Shown here: positions 43,223-55,159 of the stretch, in pieces | How the letters are laid out: each line of letters starts with the position of its first letter | Numbering within the stretch: position 1 is the stretch's first letter | Assembly (NCBI RefSeq): GCF_037392515.1 | Contig: NC_090280.1 | Location: 76,365,004 to 76,429,003 of the forward strand | Length of the DNA stretch: 64,000 bases | Reading direction: 5' to 3' | DNA from: Haliotis asinina | Lineage: Eukaryota; Mollusca; Gastropoda; Lepetellida; Haliotidae | Translations under genes and position numbers: made by a program | Notes under the pieces: model-generated | Databases searched by the model: none | Told to the model about the DNA's origin: nothing | Seen by the model: only the letters and a program-made list of their open reading frames with translations

Positions 43223-46200
43223 TCAAAAATTATCAAAACAGCCACCATGTTTTTCACTCAAATGGTTGTAACATGCTCCAGATTCACGAAACCAGGCAAG
43301 GCACAACCAACAGAAGCTGCATTTGCAAGCTTTGCAGTGCATATTATTGCAACCTTCTGTTTTCTCTATTGGGGTCTTACAGTTTGGGCACTTCTTGGTT
43401 GTTTTGGCATGGGCTGCCAGCCAAGCTTCAAGGCTGCCTTCATCATCCTTGGCACTGTTGTACATGGCACACGTCAGTCCATCATGATACTGAATGTGGC
43501 ACGAAGTGCATATTCTCACACTGCAGTCAGGGCACCTGAACACAGACCCCTTTGAGGTCACTCGGTACACCATGTCACAGTTTGGGGTCAAGCAGTACTT
43601 GAAGGTTTTGGTGTTTTTGCTTACAAAGGAACTCAAAGAGGCGCTAGCCAGATTTGCAGTAGTGAATGTTCCTTCTCGCACAAAATTGGACAAATCCTTC
43701 CATACAAATGGCTGACCACATCCATCATGCCCACAAACGCAGGGGAAGTCTCGACCAGTGACTGCAGTTTCCAGCTGTCTCCTGACACAGTCCAGGCAGT
43801 AGGCATGCCCACAACACTGCAGCCTGTACAATTCCTTTGGTTCTATTGGGCAGAAACAGACACAACAATCGGGCAGCTCCTCCTCCTCTGATGTTTTGAC
43901 ACCCTCCAGCAATTTAGATGAAATGTCATCTATGACCTTGACAGCTTTGCCAATATCTTCAGCTGATCCCACCAACTTTACAATCTGTCGCTTGAAGTTC
44001 AGGACAACTGATCTCAGACCAAAGTCCTTCTGTAGCTTCTCAAGTTCTACGCCATATTTATTCATCAATGTCTTCATCAACCCATTGGGTTTGTCTCTTC
44101 CCCTCAAGGGCACCTCCCTCATTTTGCCTTCGGACAGTTTCTGGAGATAATCATTGATTGAATCGCGCACTCTAGTGCATGCTTCCTGTTTCCCGCGGAT
44201 TGAGAGTGTGAAGGTTCTACCATCAACTTGAATAAAAACATTCCATTTCCTTTCTATGTCTTTCAGAAAGTCTCTTCCAGCCCTGGTAAAGAGTTGACGC
44301 AAATTTGGATTTGCACCACATTCCAAAACATCTCCTTGTACAATGGTCTGAAGCTTAGCTCGAACCTTTGCCATTTCTATGGAGCTTGAGGCATGGATAT
44401 CAAGGATGACAGTTCCGCCCTTCAGTGTCTTCGAAGTCACTCCAACTTCCGTGTAACCGAAGGTCAGGAATTCTTTCAAGTTTGCATCCAAGTCCTCTTT
44501 GATGGCTTCATAAACTTCTCTGTTTACATACAGTGATGACCTTATGTCTGGCTCCATAGTGACCACTCGGCCATTGATATAGAACTGCCTGGACAAACCT
44601 TGGCAAGCTGCTATTCCCTCATCTGAGTTGGTGAATGATGCAAATGCTAAGTAGTTGACACTTGTTGGAAATGGCTCTTTTACCTCCACATGGAATCTGT
44701 TGTCTGGCGAAAATGTTCTGAGCTGTGCCTGGAGATGAGTCTTGAAGGTATCCAGTTGATCTTTTGTAGTGGTTACCTTTTCTCTCACTACTGTTACCTT
44801 TCGAACTACGTCAGTCTCATCTTCATCATAGTTCAAAGAGGATAGAATTGCTTGTTTGATATCATCTTCGGTGATAGTTTGACTAAGATTTTTAAGATAA
44901 AGGCTCATTCCACGTTTCCTGTTAATATCAACATTTACACATTTACCTTTGATATTCAAAGGCCCTCTTTGCAAAATCTTTGGCATCATCTCTGGTTTAA
45001 CATCAACAATCCCACATCCTTTAGATTCTCGTCTACACCACGTTATTTTGACCTTGAACTTAGAGTTTTGATAGCCTCGGCCATGTTTCTCTGGAGCAGC
45101 AACTTCTGATGAATCAGATTTTGTGTTCTCCACAGCTTGTTTTGCTGCTTCTGAAGATTCATATGTAATACAACCCCACCTCTCTCGAGGATTCTTGAAT
45201 ATCCTGTGGCTCTTTATCTTTCCAAAACAGCCAAATTTGTTCAATATACTATCTTCTGAAGAATTTTCATCAGGACGATCAACAAATATTGTTCTGTATT
45301 CATCTGCCATGAGGATGTCTTTCACATCGCCTCCTTTACCAAGTATCGCACGGACACCAGCATGCTCTTTAGACTGACCCAGTGGTACCTCCACATCTTC
45401 TCCTTCCAAATACGTTTTCATAGGTCCAGTCACCTCATTGAAAAGGTGAGATAATTTGCCAGTAGCATGATCAGAGCAAAATATCTTCAGTTCCCCTTTT
45501 TCCTTTGAAGCCTCAATGACAACCAGATGTGGTTTAACAAGATGTGACGTTTTTTCTTCAAACTGTTTTAGTTTTGTAAAACCAGGACCAACAAGCTTCC
45601 AGAAAAGAAATGATCCAACATGCTCAACATGCACAGGGAGGAGTTGTTTCTTTCTCATCTCTTCAAGATCTCTCTTTAGACGTCCAGATTCAATGGCTTC
45701 AACAACCCAGGATTCATCAACTGGTGTGAGTCCTGTTATGAAGTCTTTGGATGTCTTCATGGACTGCTCGAAGACAAGCCACTCAGGAACTAAGTTGAGT
45801 GGATTCAGAACTGATGAGGGATGAGCATGAACTTGTTGATCAAGTCTAGGGGTATAATATCCTGCCTTTGCAAGTCCAAGCGAATGAGAGATGTTGGATG
45901 TGAAGCTGTCAAAGAGTATTCTCTGAAGTTTCCCATCTGCTTCTTGTGGGTTTTTGAACTCATGTGTGACCTTTACTTTTGTCTCCTTCTTCAAAAGAGT
46001 CATCACCTCATTTACTGTCTCTCTGGCAATTCGCAGAGATTTGGAGTTTAGGCTGTTTGCAAAGCACCATTTGTTCTTCTGCTTTTCTGGCTCTTTGTTC
46101 CATTCTCTGTAGACATTCAGCAAAGTGAGACTATCACCACCATTGTGGCAGAACTGCATCTTCAGTTTGTCAGCTTTCTTCTTATTGTCGTCACTGCCCC

Positions 46201-49102
46201 CTCTGAAAAATATGGAGCTTCCAACATTACTCACAGCTGCAAGAACCACAGCATCAAAGAGAACATCTTCAGATCTTCCTTTCTGGGTAATAAGTCCAAG
46301 TCGAGGTTCTACAGGAAGCTTTGCTAGTTCTTTCCCTTCTTCTGTGATCTTATTGTCTTTGACTGCACCAAGTTCCTCAAGTGTAGTCATAGCTGCAGCT
46401 ATTGCTGATTGCCCTGGTGATTGAACAAATTCATACTTAAGGGGATTAATTCCAAGCTCTGTCAGTTTCAGCATAGCCTGCCCAAGGTGAACTTTGAGTA
46501 TCTCTGGCAGTGATACTGCTTCCATTTCACAATATGTCTCTTCACCGTAGAGTCTGTAACATTTCCCAGGACCTGTTCTTCCCGCTCGACCTTTCCTCTG
46601 ATCTGCTGAGCTGCGACTAATGAGAACTACACTCAATATGCTCATGTTCCGACGAGGATCATAACGTTTCTCCTTTGCAAGGCCAGTATCAATTACATAC
46701 TTAATTCCCGGAATGGTGATGGAAGTCTCTGCACTGTTTGTAGCAAAGACAATCTTTCGTATACCTGGAGCAGTGGCCTGAAACACTAACTGCTGCTCAT
46801 CTGGTTGAATCTGACCATGAAGAACCAAACATTTGAAGTCAGTCCTTCCCTGCAGTCTGTTCTTGAGATCTTCACTGCACTTCTCGGTCTCTAAAGGAGA
46901 TGTTACGAAGACCAGAATGTCACCTGGGGGATCCTTCGTGTGGACATGTACAGCCTTGTTGACAGCTTCTTCCTGATAGTTATCAGAATTCTTGCCCCCA
47001 TCACCTTCAGCTAGGTACTCAATTTCAACGGGAAACATTCTGCCAGATACTCTCAAGACTGGGCAGTCACCAAAATATCTGACAAAGACATCAGGGTCAA
47101 TAGTTGCTGATGTAATTATTGCCCTGAGATCAGGGCGCTGTTTCAAGCACATCTTCAGCATTCCAAGGAGTAGGTCAGTGTAGATGCTTCTCTCATGTGC
47201 CTCGTCTACTATAACACAGCTGTATGCAGACAAAGTTGGATCCTTCAGGCATTCATTCAGGAGGCAGTGATCAGTCATGTACAGGATCTTGGTAGCTCCT
47301 CCGCATTTGGAACGCATTCCTACTCTGTAACCTACTACATTGCCCACATTTGTTACCAGCTCAGAAGCAACATGGGTTGCTAGACTTATGGCTGCAACTT
47401 TCCTGGGCTGTGTGCACACAATTATACCATCTCTGCTGAAGCCAGCCTGATGGAGGTACTGTGTCATCTGTGTGCTTTTCCCACACCCAGTCTCGCCTAA
47501 TATCACACAAACCTGGTTGTCCTGTACCGTTTTGATTATATCATTTCTTCTGGCATACATAGGCAGTGCTGAAGTAAGCCTACAAAGCTCGATACCAAAG
47601 TCTCTTCTTAGATCGCCAATGTGTTTAGCATAGGTATTATCTTTCCACAGTGAAACAAGTTTTGGCTCCAAGCCCTGCACAAACGTTATAAACTCTTCTT
47701 TCTGCAGTTTCAACTCTTCCAACTTATCCCTGAGAGCAGTCCTTTCATGCTGTATTGCGTCATATTCATCAATAGATACATGTGTGTTTGTGGAAAGTCT
47801 CTCAATATTCTTGGAAGTAACATTGATTTTATCCATATGATCACTCAAAGCTTTCGCTTCCCTTCTTTTAATAATGGTGAGATGCTGCTGAAATTCCGTT
47901 TCATCTCTCTTAGTAGGAAGATCCATTGCCTCATTCCTGTCTAGTGTGCAAACTAACTTTGTCTTTGATTCTCTGTTACTTAATTTCAGTAAATATCCAA
48001 CTTTGTTTGCCACAGATTTACTTGGTGCTTCAACTGAAACTACAGTGTTGCTTCCAACATGCTCCATTTTCTCCACTTTTACTTCTTGGTCAGTCTGCAT
48101 CCGTGCACGAAGGAAACCTTCAACATCATAGTTTGGGTCAAGTTTTTTATGGATTCTAACATACAGAATAACAGAAATCTGCTTTCCAACTTTATTTCTC
48201 AGGAACACATCAATCTCATCCGTGGGTTTGTTCTTTTTCTGGGCATTCCTCTTTGTACCTTTCTGTACCCCACCTTTCTGCTCCCCTTTCTGAGTAGCAT
48301 CCAGTTTGTCTTCTCTGCCCACCAGGACATCTTTGATGGGTGTTTCTTCTGACACACGTCTGGTCTTTCTTCTGCTCTTGTCGACAGTATCTCTTCTTTC
48401 ATACTGTGTTTGCTCGGGATGACTTTTTTGTGCCTCTCCTTTCTGATTAGCATCTAATTTGTTTTCGTTTCCCTCCAGCACATCTTTGGTGGGTGTTCTT
48501 TCTGACAAGCGCCTGGTCCTTGTTGTGGTCCTGGTGACACTACTTCCTCTTCCATGCTGTGTTTTCTCAGGAGGAACGTCTTGACTAATCTGTTGCTTTG
48601 AGGGAGTTTCGACTGTCTTGAAATTTGGGCTTTCTTTTGTGTCTTGTTTGTAATGGCTCTCTCTTGGCTTCTTCTGTCTTTCCTTGTCACCTTTTCTTGA
48701 AGAAATATCACCTTTTGATCTTTCATAAATTACACTCTCCCTTTCTGTGGGGGCCTGCCCGTTCTTGGTAGCCTCAATACGATGCAGAGACTGATCATCC
48801 ACAACAGGAATGTCTTTCATTTCTTTAGAAGCGTCTGGTCGATCATCTTTTGGCTGATCTTTCTTCAGATTTGTTCTTGACTTTGAGACAGGTGTTCTAC
48901 CTTTCCAATTCATCGCTGTCTCCTCATTATCAGATATGCCTCCATCACTGATGCTCTTTGAATGGTCCACTGGCAAATTACTTGGCAACACAGCAACTGA
49001 ACCATCAGCAAGATCAGATCTAATACAGATTTGAGTTTTAATAGAACCATTTTCATCATCTGTCAGCCCTTCCTCATTGGATACTGGAGGGATGGCTGCC
49101 AT
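43223..49102 (-). CDS. DEAH-box RNA helicase fused to an RBR E3 ubiquitin ligase, copy B (1,959 aa)
   Basis: Full-length paralogue of the gene at 22,398 with the same architecture: charged repeat-bearing N-terminus, DEAH helicase core (GETGCGKST, DEAH, SAT, TNSAETSITIPG, QRKGRAGRTG), RRM/KH-like middle, RBR at the C-terminus with CPNC, the catalytic GCNNMHC and CSFCWLC. It is two residues longer (an Ile near residue 27 and a Lys before the IBR). Motif I has Cys where copy A and most DEAH proteins have Ser. Replacements cluster in the last ~600 residues. Both copies being open over almost 2,000 codons argues for function in both. The intronless coding region is unusual for a mollusc gene of this size and could point to an ancestral retrocopy or transfer, which sequence here cannot decide. 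Confidence 0.93.
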   Translation of the reverse strand: MAAIPPVSNEEGLTDDENGSIKTQICIRSDLADGSVAVLPSNLPVDHSKSISDGGISDNEETAMNWKGRTPVSKSRTNLKKDQPKDDRPDASKEMKDIPVVDDQSLHRIEATKNGQAPTERESVIYERSKGDISSRKGDKERQKKPRESHYKQDTKESPNFKTVETPSKQQISQDVPPEKTQHGRGSSVTRTTTRTRRLSERTPTKDVLEGNENKLDANQKGEAQKSHPEQTQYERRDTVDKSRRKTRRVSEETPIKDVLVGREDKLDATQKGEQKGGVQKGTKRNAQKKNKPTDEIDVFLRNKVGKQISVILYVRIHKKLDPNYDVEGFLRARMQTDQEVKVEKMEHVGSNTVVSVEAPSKSVANKVGYLLKLSNRESKTKLVCTLDRNEAMDLPTKRDETEFQQHLTIIKRREAKALSDHMDKINVTSKNIERLSTNTHVSIDEYDAIQHERTALRDKLEELKLQKEEFITFVQGLEPKLVSLWKDNTYAKHIGDLRRDFGIELCRLTSALPMYARRNDIIKTVQDNQVCVILGETGCGKSTQMTQYLHQAGFSRDGIIVCTQPRKVAAISLATHVASELVTNVGNVVGYRVGMRSKCGGATKILYMTDHCLLNECLKDPTLSAYSCVIVDEAHERSIYTDLLLGMLKMCLKQRPDLRAIITSATIDPDVFVRYFGDCPVLRVSGRMFPVEIEYLAEGDGGKNSDNYQEEAVNKAVHVHTKDPPGDILVFVTSPLETEKCSEDLKNRLQGRTDFKCLVLHGQIQPDEQQLVFQATAPGIRKIVFATNSAETSITIPGIKYVIDTGLAKEKRYDPRRNMSILSVVLISRSSADQRKGRAGRTGPGKCYRLYGEETYCEMEAVSLPEILKVHLGQAMLKLTELGINPLKYEFVQSPGQSAIAAAMTTLEELGAVKDNKITEEGKELAKLPVEPRLGLITQKGRSEDVLFDAVVLAAVSNVGSSIFFRGGSDDNKKKADKLKMQFCHNGGDSLTLLNVYREWNKEPEKQKNKWCFANSLNSKSLRIARETVNEVMTLLKKETKVKVTHEFKNPQEADGKLQRILFDSFTSNISHSLGLAKAGYYTPRLDQQVHAHPSSVLNPLNLVPEWLVFEQSMKTSKDFITGLTPVDESWVVEAIESGRLKRDLEEMRKKQLLPVHVEHVGSFLFWKLVGPGFTKLKQFEEKTSHLVKPHLVVIEASKEKGELKIFCSDHATGKLSHLFNEVTGPMKTYLEGEDVEVPLGQSKEHAGVRAILGKGGDVKDILMADEYRTIFVDRPDENSSEDSILNKFGCFGKIKSHRIFKNPRERWGCITYESSEAAKQAVENTKSDSSEVAAPEKHGRGYQNSKFKVKITWCRRESKGCGIVDVKPEMMPKILQRGPLNIKGKCVNVDINRKRGMSLYLKNLSQTITEDDIKQAILSSLNYDEDETDVVRKVTVVREKVTTTKDQLDTFKTHLQAQLRTFSPDNRFHVEVKEPFPTSVNYLAFASFTNSDEGIAACQGLSRQFYINGRVVTMEPDIRSSLYVNREVYEAIKEDLDANLKEFLTFGYTEVGVTSKTLKGGTVILDIHASSSIEMAKVRAKLQTIVQGDVLECGANPNLRQLFTRAGRDFLKDIERKWNVFIQVDGRTFTLSIRGKQEACTRVRDSINDYLQKLSEGKMREVPLRGRDKPNGLMKTLMNKYGVELEKLQKDFGLRSVVLNFKRQIVKLVGSAEDIGKAVKVIDDISSKLLEGVKTSEEEELPDCCVCFCPIEPKELYRLQCCGHAYCLDCVRRQLETAVTGRDFPCVCGHDGCGQPFVWKDLSNFVREGTFTTANLASASLSSFVSKNTKTFKYCLTPNCDMVYRVTSKGSVFRCPDCSVRICTSCHIQYHDGLTCAMYNSAKDDEGSLEAWLAAHAKTTKKCPNCKTPIEKTEGCNNMHCKACKCSFCWLCLAWFRESGACYNHLSEKHGGCFDNF

Positions 49103-49250
49103 CTTGGTGACAGCGAAAAACGTTGATGCTGCAACTGGTTTCCGTCTGCAAAGGCTTCAGAATATCTGTTCTACCTTGCACATCAAGATTCAGTTCAAAG
49201 CTACGCCTGCTCACCCCTTCATTGGTCTCTTCCTACACAAGCATTTCCAT
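49103..49250 (-). promoter_or_regulatory. 5' leader of helicase-RBR gene B
   Basis: Same acceptor ('attctttttcag' on the minus strand, ending at 49,251) and the same five-codon upstream frame as gene A. Candidate first-exon donor at 51,976. Confidence 0.6.
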
Positions 49251-49309
49251 CTGAAAAAGAATAAATATATATGAAACAATGTACTTGATATCCAACTCAC
49301 AAGGGGTTG

Positions 49310-49427
49310 TGCAGTAGCTTAGTCATTAAAACAAACCCTCATAAAACCGAACACATGGTTATAATTCCCCACATGGGTAAATTGTGTGAAGTCCATTTCT
49401 GGTGTCCCACATGACGATATTGCTAAA
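49310..49427 (+). repeat. tRNA-derived SINE, unit B
   Basis: Counterpart of 28,478-28,597 with near-identical sequence. Confidence 0.68.
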
Positions 49428-49430
49428 GGG

Positions 49431-49705
49431 GCCTTCACACGGCAAACTGAAGTTTGACAACACATGTTGTTGAAATTTTAAAACTTGTCAAACTCAGGCT
49501 TTCACAAGTCAAATACGTGTCAAGTTGTGTTGTCATTTGAGGGCGTTTGGTGGAAAAGTTGGTGAGGATAGTGACATACCCTATTTCTCAACAACACTTT
49601 GACAACTCTGAAATTGATGTTGGCGGTGAGTTGTTGGAATGTTCAGACTCTTAAACTCGAGTTTGACTAACATGTGTTGTTAAACTTTAGTTTGTCGTGT
49701 GTAGC
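49431..49705. repeat. MITE with long inverted ends, unit B
   Basis: Counterpart of 28,598-28,872. Confidence 0.78.
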
Positions 49706-49849
49706 TATAGGCTACTTAGAAATATCACAAAACTAAACACAGTCACTCCAAATCACAAATTTAACATCATTTATGGTGAAGCAGTATTGCATGTTAACAT
49801 TCCATTATCATTCAGTCATTGTTTGGCTTGATTACATATCCTGATCCTG

Positions 49850-49958
49850 GACCTAGATGTTTTAAGCTCTCTTAGCGCTATGATAGCCGTACGTTAATGT
49901 TAATGTATGGCACTTACGACCACCTTAGCGTTAAGAGAGCTTCGAAAATCTAGCTCCT
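49850..49958. repeat. Short palindromic MITE, family 1, unit B
   Basis: Counterpart of 29,018-29,128. Confidence 0.75.
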
Positions 49959-50269
49959 GATGTTTTGGTAATGTGTCTGAAGTTGTTACTCAGGTGGAAA
50001 GAGCGTACTTGAAGATGAAGATGCAGGCGTCAATAGATGACTCGTTGACACCCTCCCTGGTGTTTGGTATTATGAAAGATAAAATTGTTGATTGGTTGGC
50101 TGTCAGAATAATGGTTCTGAAAGAAATATCCCTTTTAAAATGTACAGTATCTTTTTGTAAGCACTATCACACTGGTATTACTATTGCTTTTGCCACATTT
50201 AGCAACATTCCAGCAATACAGTGCCAGGGGTGGGCTTGGCACACTGTACGGCCTAATAAGCAACGACCT

Positions 50270-50768
50270 ACTACCCTGGAACATGAACACAAGAGCTCCT
50301 ACCCTAGAACATCAACACACAACCTGCCACCCAAGAACATCAACACAGGACCTACTACTCTAGAACATGAACACAGGACCTACAACCCTAGAACATGAAC
50401 ACAGGGCCTACTACCTTAGAAAACGTGAACACTGGACCCACTACCTTAGAAAACATAAACACAGGACCTGCTACCACAGAACATCAACACAGCACCTAAT
50501 ACCCTAGAACATCAACACAGGACATCCTACCCTAGAACATCAACACAAGAGTTCCTACCCTAGACCATAAACACAGGGCCTACTACCCTAGAAAATCAAC
50601 ACAACACCTAATACCCTAGAACATCAACACAGGATCTACTACCTTAGAACAACAACACACCACCTAATACCCTACAACACGAACACAGCGCCTAATACAC
50701 TAGAACATCAACACAGGACCTAATACCCTAGAACATCAACACAGGGCCTACTACCCTAAAACATGAAG
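50270..50768. repeat. 28-bp minisatellite, unit B
   Basis: Same variant order as 29,432-29,940 with a few substitutions, so unit number has barely changed since the duplication. Confidence 0.85.
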
Positions 50769-50999
50769 GGTACAGGTCGTTCAGCTTGACCCGTGCCCAC
50801 TTGCACAGAACAATCTGAGCATTACAGTTATTGTAAATCCTTAAGATCACGATCTTGGGTTTCAGCTACCATCACCACTCACTTGCACAGAGCGATTTTA
50901 GGCTAAGATCCTTCCAGGTTACAATCACATCTTACAATTGACACGGATCAATTTTTATCCTATCCAGATTATCCAGATTATCCTATCCACCCAACCTTA

Positions 51000-51265
51000 G
51001 TATCTCCTTATCTTATCCAAATAAAAAACCCTTGCCCCCTCCTAATATACCCCTTCTCACCCTATCCAAATAAAAAACCCTTGCCCCCTCCTAATATACC
51101 CCTTCTCACCGTATCCAAATAAAAAACTCTTGCCCCCTCCTAATATACACCTTCTTACCCTGTGGAAATAAAAGCCCTTGCCCCCCCCCCCCCCCCCCCC
51201 CCCCCCAACCAACACACACACACACCCTATCCTTATAAACACCCTTGCCCTCTCCTAGCATACAC
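51000..51265. repeat. ~49-bp minisatellite with poly-C tract, unit B
   Basis: Counterpart of 30,170-30,440. The C tract (about 51,181-51,206) differs in length and is followed by 'aaccaacacacacacac'. Confidence 0.8.
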
Positions 51266-52085
51266 CTTCTTACCCTATCCTATGTTGCCAAAACAATAAG
51301 GCACACTTCAAAAAGAGAGTTATCGCCCCTCTGAACAAAACAGATAGTCCATTTCAGCGCATGCGCAAAACACGTAATCAGATCTACACCCAAAACACGG
51401 AAAGAGCACGGTTTTCCCGGACTGTTTCGATCTCGAGTTATCGTCCTAACATTATTACATGTACGCGTATGAATAGCACATCTGTTAGTGTGTATATTTA
51501 TAGCAATGTTTAGACCAAAACCTCGTCGAAATTCTTTATTGGAGTCTCAAGCAAATACGACTGAGGCACGACAGCCCTGCAGTACATCTACTGAAGTACG
51601 ATAATATTTTTCACCATTTAATATTGGCTCTCGGTTATGTACAGCTCCATGTGCTATTAAAGATATTTTCATGTTTGTGCAATCACATATTCTTTAAGTT
51701 ATATCAACGAAGAAGCTGATGAAGTTTAACAACGCACAACCAGCACCAAGATATGACGGCAATACATGGTCACTGTCGGTCACCAACGTCTGATTGTCTC
51801 TGTGTTTCTCAGCTCCGTATTCAGACACGCCCCTGTCACCTCGCGAAAATAAGAAGGCTCGAAAAGGTTTAGTGACGGTCACTCGCGAAATTTAAAGGCG
51901 CGGAAATAAGACAGTTTAGAGTTTTAGTCCGATACAGGCTACCACACATGATCAAAAAATAAATGTGTAACTTACCTCCCACCTGTCATCAACGTCTGAT
52001 TGACTCTGTGTTTCTCAACTGTATGCTGATTTTCAGGGAAATTTAGATCCCTGTGAGTGTCCATTGTGACAGACAGTGTGTTAGT

Positions 52086-52285
52086 GTTTACAAGATCAAA
52101 GGTGTCACTCTCATCTTATCTTTTTCGTGAAAATGTCTCCGTGAATTTGAGTTGTTTCAAAACAGAGACTAGAAATACTGTTTCATTTTGACTAGTTGTT
52201 GCAAAAAGTCATCTACCAGCGAATTATTGAGACCTCCCGCCTTACTTTCGGTTTGGACTTCCCAGAAAATCCGGAAAAAAAAGAT
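52086..52285 (+). repeat. Left ~200-bp direct repeat flanking the LINE, unit B
   Basis: 'gtttacaagatcaaaggtgt' onward; its partner starts at 54,963. Confidence 0.78.
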
Positions 52286-54962
52286 CATGACAGAAGCTCC
52301 TGGGTATGATGGTATGCCCGTGGACGTGTTAAACAATGAACAGAGTCTTATGTTTTTACACAGAACTTTTAACTTGTGTTTTCTTACTGGTAAAGTTCCA
52401 GCTGGTTGATCCAGGGGAATCATTAACCCCATACCGAAGTCAGCAACAGAGGACCCACGTAGTCCACTCTCATATAGAGGTATAACGCTGGTCAACTCAA
52501 CTTATAAGCTGTACTGTGGAGTTTTGAATGACTGACAGAACGTGTGGAAGATGCTAGTACTTTTTCCGATGAACAGAACGGTATTAGAAAGGGCAGATCA
52601 ACTACAGAGCATGTTTCCACTCTCACAACGATTATTGAGACTCGTAAGAGCATTGGGAAACAGATGTTTGCTGCTTTTGTGGACTTTAAGAAGGCATTCG
52701 ATTGTATTGATCGAAGTATTTTATTCACTTAACTGAGTGATCTCGGAATCCACGATAATATGTTTAATGCTACTGTGTCACTGTATCAGTATGTCCAGGC
52801 CTATGTGCGGATAAACGGGTTGAGTACGTCATGGTCTGGCGTCAATGGTGGTTTACGCCAGGGATGTCTGCTTTCTCCGCTGCTATTTAACCTGTACATC
52901 AACGATCTCATAACTACGTTGAATGCCTTGGAAGTTAGTGTTAGTGTTGACGATGAATGTATATGTGTTCTAGCCTGCAGGACCTGAATATACCTCTTCA
53001 CGCACTTGGACAGTGGTGTAGTACAAACAGGATGTCGGTTAACCCCAGCAAGTCGAAGGTTGTTCATTTCCGGAGTCAGGCAGTGGAGAGAACCGATGCT
53101 TTATTCCAGTGTGACGAAGCGATTTTGGAAATCAGTGATAGTTATTGTTATCTTGGAGAACTATTAACGGAACATCTGGAATACACTCGGATGGGTAATA
53201 CTGTAGCTAATGCGGCAAGTCGAGCTTTAGGACTTCTAATATCGAAGAGTAAGATCCAAGGAGGAATGGATTATAATACATTCACCAAGCTTTATGACTC
53301 CATGGTGTGGGCAACGATAACCTACGGAGCTGCGATATGGGGAGCTCATCACATTCCAGCCATTAATAGTGTTTACAACAGAGCCATGACATATTTTATG
53401 GGAGTGAGGAAGTCTACACCTAACAGCGCAATAGCGGGGGACATGGGATGGGAGCCACCGGTTGTGTGGCTATGGAGAAGTGAGACGGGACAGTATAAGC
53501 CAGTCTAAGTAAACTTATCCTGAGTACTTTTCGTTACACTCCACTACTGAGTCTAACAAAACCTTATGGGAGGTCGCGTCAGGTAACCTTTGAGATTGAC
53601 CAATCAGAACACAGCTTACCAAATCGCAAAAGTGGACATTCGCACATACGTACCTTTTGAACTTTTTATCTCAAAAAGGTTGAAATCCGAACGGTTCCCG
53701 AATGCTATTTAGCGTACGCTCGCTTCCGGGTGATGCACACGGCGTACATACAACCATGACAACGGTGAGTAAAGAGTCGCTGACAATGGTGTTTTTGGCA
53801 ATATTCAAAGATGTCATCTTGCGGAAATATTAGCTAATGGTAACCATGTCAACAGAAACCCCAAAGCCCATATACTGCAGGTCAAATACTTGTGTTACAT
53901 GCGGATTTTTGCAGGTGGAGAGATCTGTTTCAGTGACCTGAATATTTTGAAAGTCCCTCCGATCCCTAAATAGTAGCCGTTTTCTGACTGGTTAAATCTG
54001 TTTAACCGTCAGGCGTTTTATTGGACGGTCATTGGTCGCTCAAAGGTTACCTGACGCGACCTTCTACTAGGTTTTCTTAGACTCAGTGGTGGAGTGTAAC
54101 GAAATACACTGAGACTAAGTTTACTTAGACTGCAGTATAAGCGATCGTGCGACATGGACCCTGACAGACTGGCTTTTAAAGTGTTCAAGTGGGCGGATGT
54201 ACTAGCATCATCGGGTAAACGGAACCGGAATCTTCGTGTCCACAAGAAGCTGCGAAGTTTACATTTAGACCATTTCTTATCTCTTAGAAACACGTTTTAC
54301 GCTCCTCTTATCACAGACAAAGTCGCGGAGAAGATCATGTACAACTTTCTGCAGGAGTGGATGATGTCGGTCACACAGGAAGAAAGTAAAGATGGGACAG
54401 GAAAGAACAAGCTCCGACTCTATCGCCGTTTTAAGGCTAGTTTTAAAGCTGAACGTTACTTGCAGCTTCCCCTACCCGTTCTCACCGCCGTGCTCTAGCG
54501 TTATTCCGCTGTGGTGTGGCCCCGCTCTGTGTAGAGATAGTTTGCTACAGTAATGTGCCTTTGAGGGAAAGAGTATGTTTTAATTGTCAGGAATGCGTGG
54601 AAGATGAACACCATGTTTTATTTCACTGTCCTTTATATACAACTATTACTGATAAGCTTTTAAGTGTCTGTATGAATATCTGTGGTAATTTTCAAGTTTT
54701 AGATGATGCGGATAAGTTCGCTTTTATTATGTCCAATGATGATCTGTTGTTTTTAACGGCCGAAACCTGCAAACTCTTACTTGAAAAGCGCAAGTCTATT
54801 TTATACAATGCTTAGATTTATCTTTGTGATGTCACTTTTGTTTGTTCTACCTTTACTACTTTTATAGTCTCTCATATGGGTGGCTCGGTATGCATTTTAT
54901 TATATCTGTATTTATGTATGCGTTTATGTTGTATACGAGGTGTGACTGAAATAAAGAAATAT
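52286..54962 (+). mobile_element. Non-LTR retrotransposon (LINE), decayed, unit B
   Basis: Same insertion as 31,448-34,015 but retaining 111 bp lost in A, which encode the palm motif 'FVDFKKAFDCIDRSIL' (52,544-52,732). Other pieces: 52,760-52,987 (GLRQGCLLSPLLFNLYINDL), 52,957-53,508, 54,154-54,498, and 54,516-54,815 with the C-terminal Cys/His motif. Stops and frame changes remain, so it is inactive. Confidence 0.87.
53501..54132. mobile_element. Mutator-type non-autonomous DNA element inside the LINE, unit B
   Basis: 632 bp, same ends and same 10-bp duplication 'cagtataagc' (53,491-53,500 and 54,133-54,142) as in unit A. It was therefore in place before the units were copied. Confidence 0.85.
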
Positions 54963-55159
54963 GTTTACAAGATCAAAGGTGTCACTCTCATCTTATCTTT
55001 TTCGTAAAAATGCTGCCGTGAATATTTGAGTTGTTTCAAAGCAGAGATTAGAAATACTATTTCATCTGAACTAGTAGTTGCAAAAAGGTCATCTACCGGC
55101 GAATTATAGAAACCTCACGTCTTACTTTCGGTTTGGACTTTCCTGGAAATCCGAAAATA
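54963..55159 (+). repeat. Right ~200-bp direct repeat flanking the LINE, unit B
   Basis: Counterpart of 34,016-34,212. Confidence 0.75.

Noticed and set aside
51057-51242. Glycine-rich minus-strand frame with a GGGGGGGGG run
   Set aside because: It is only the translation of the poly-C minisatellite.
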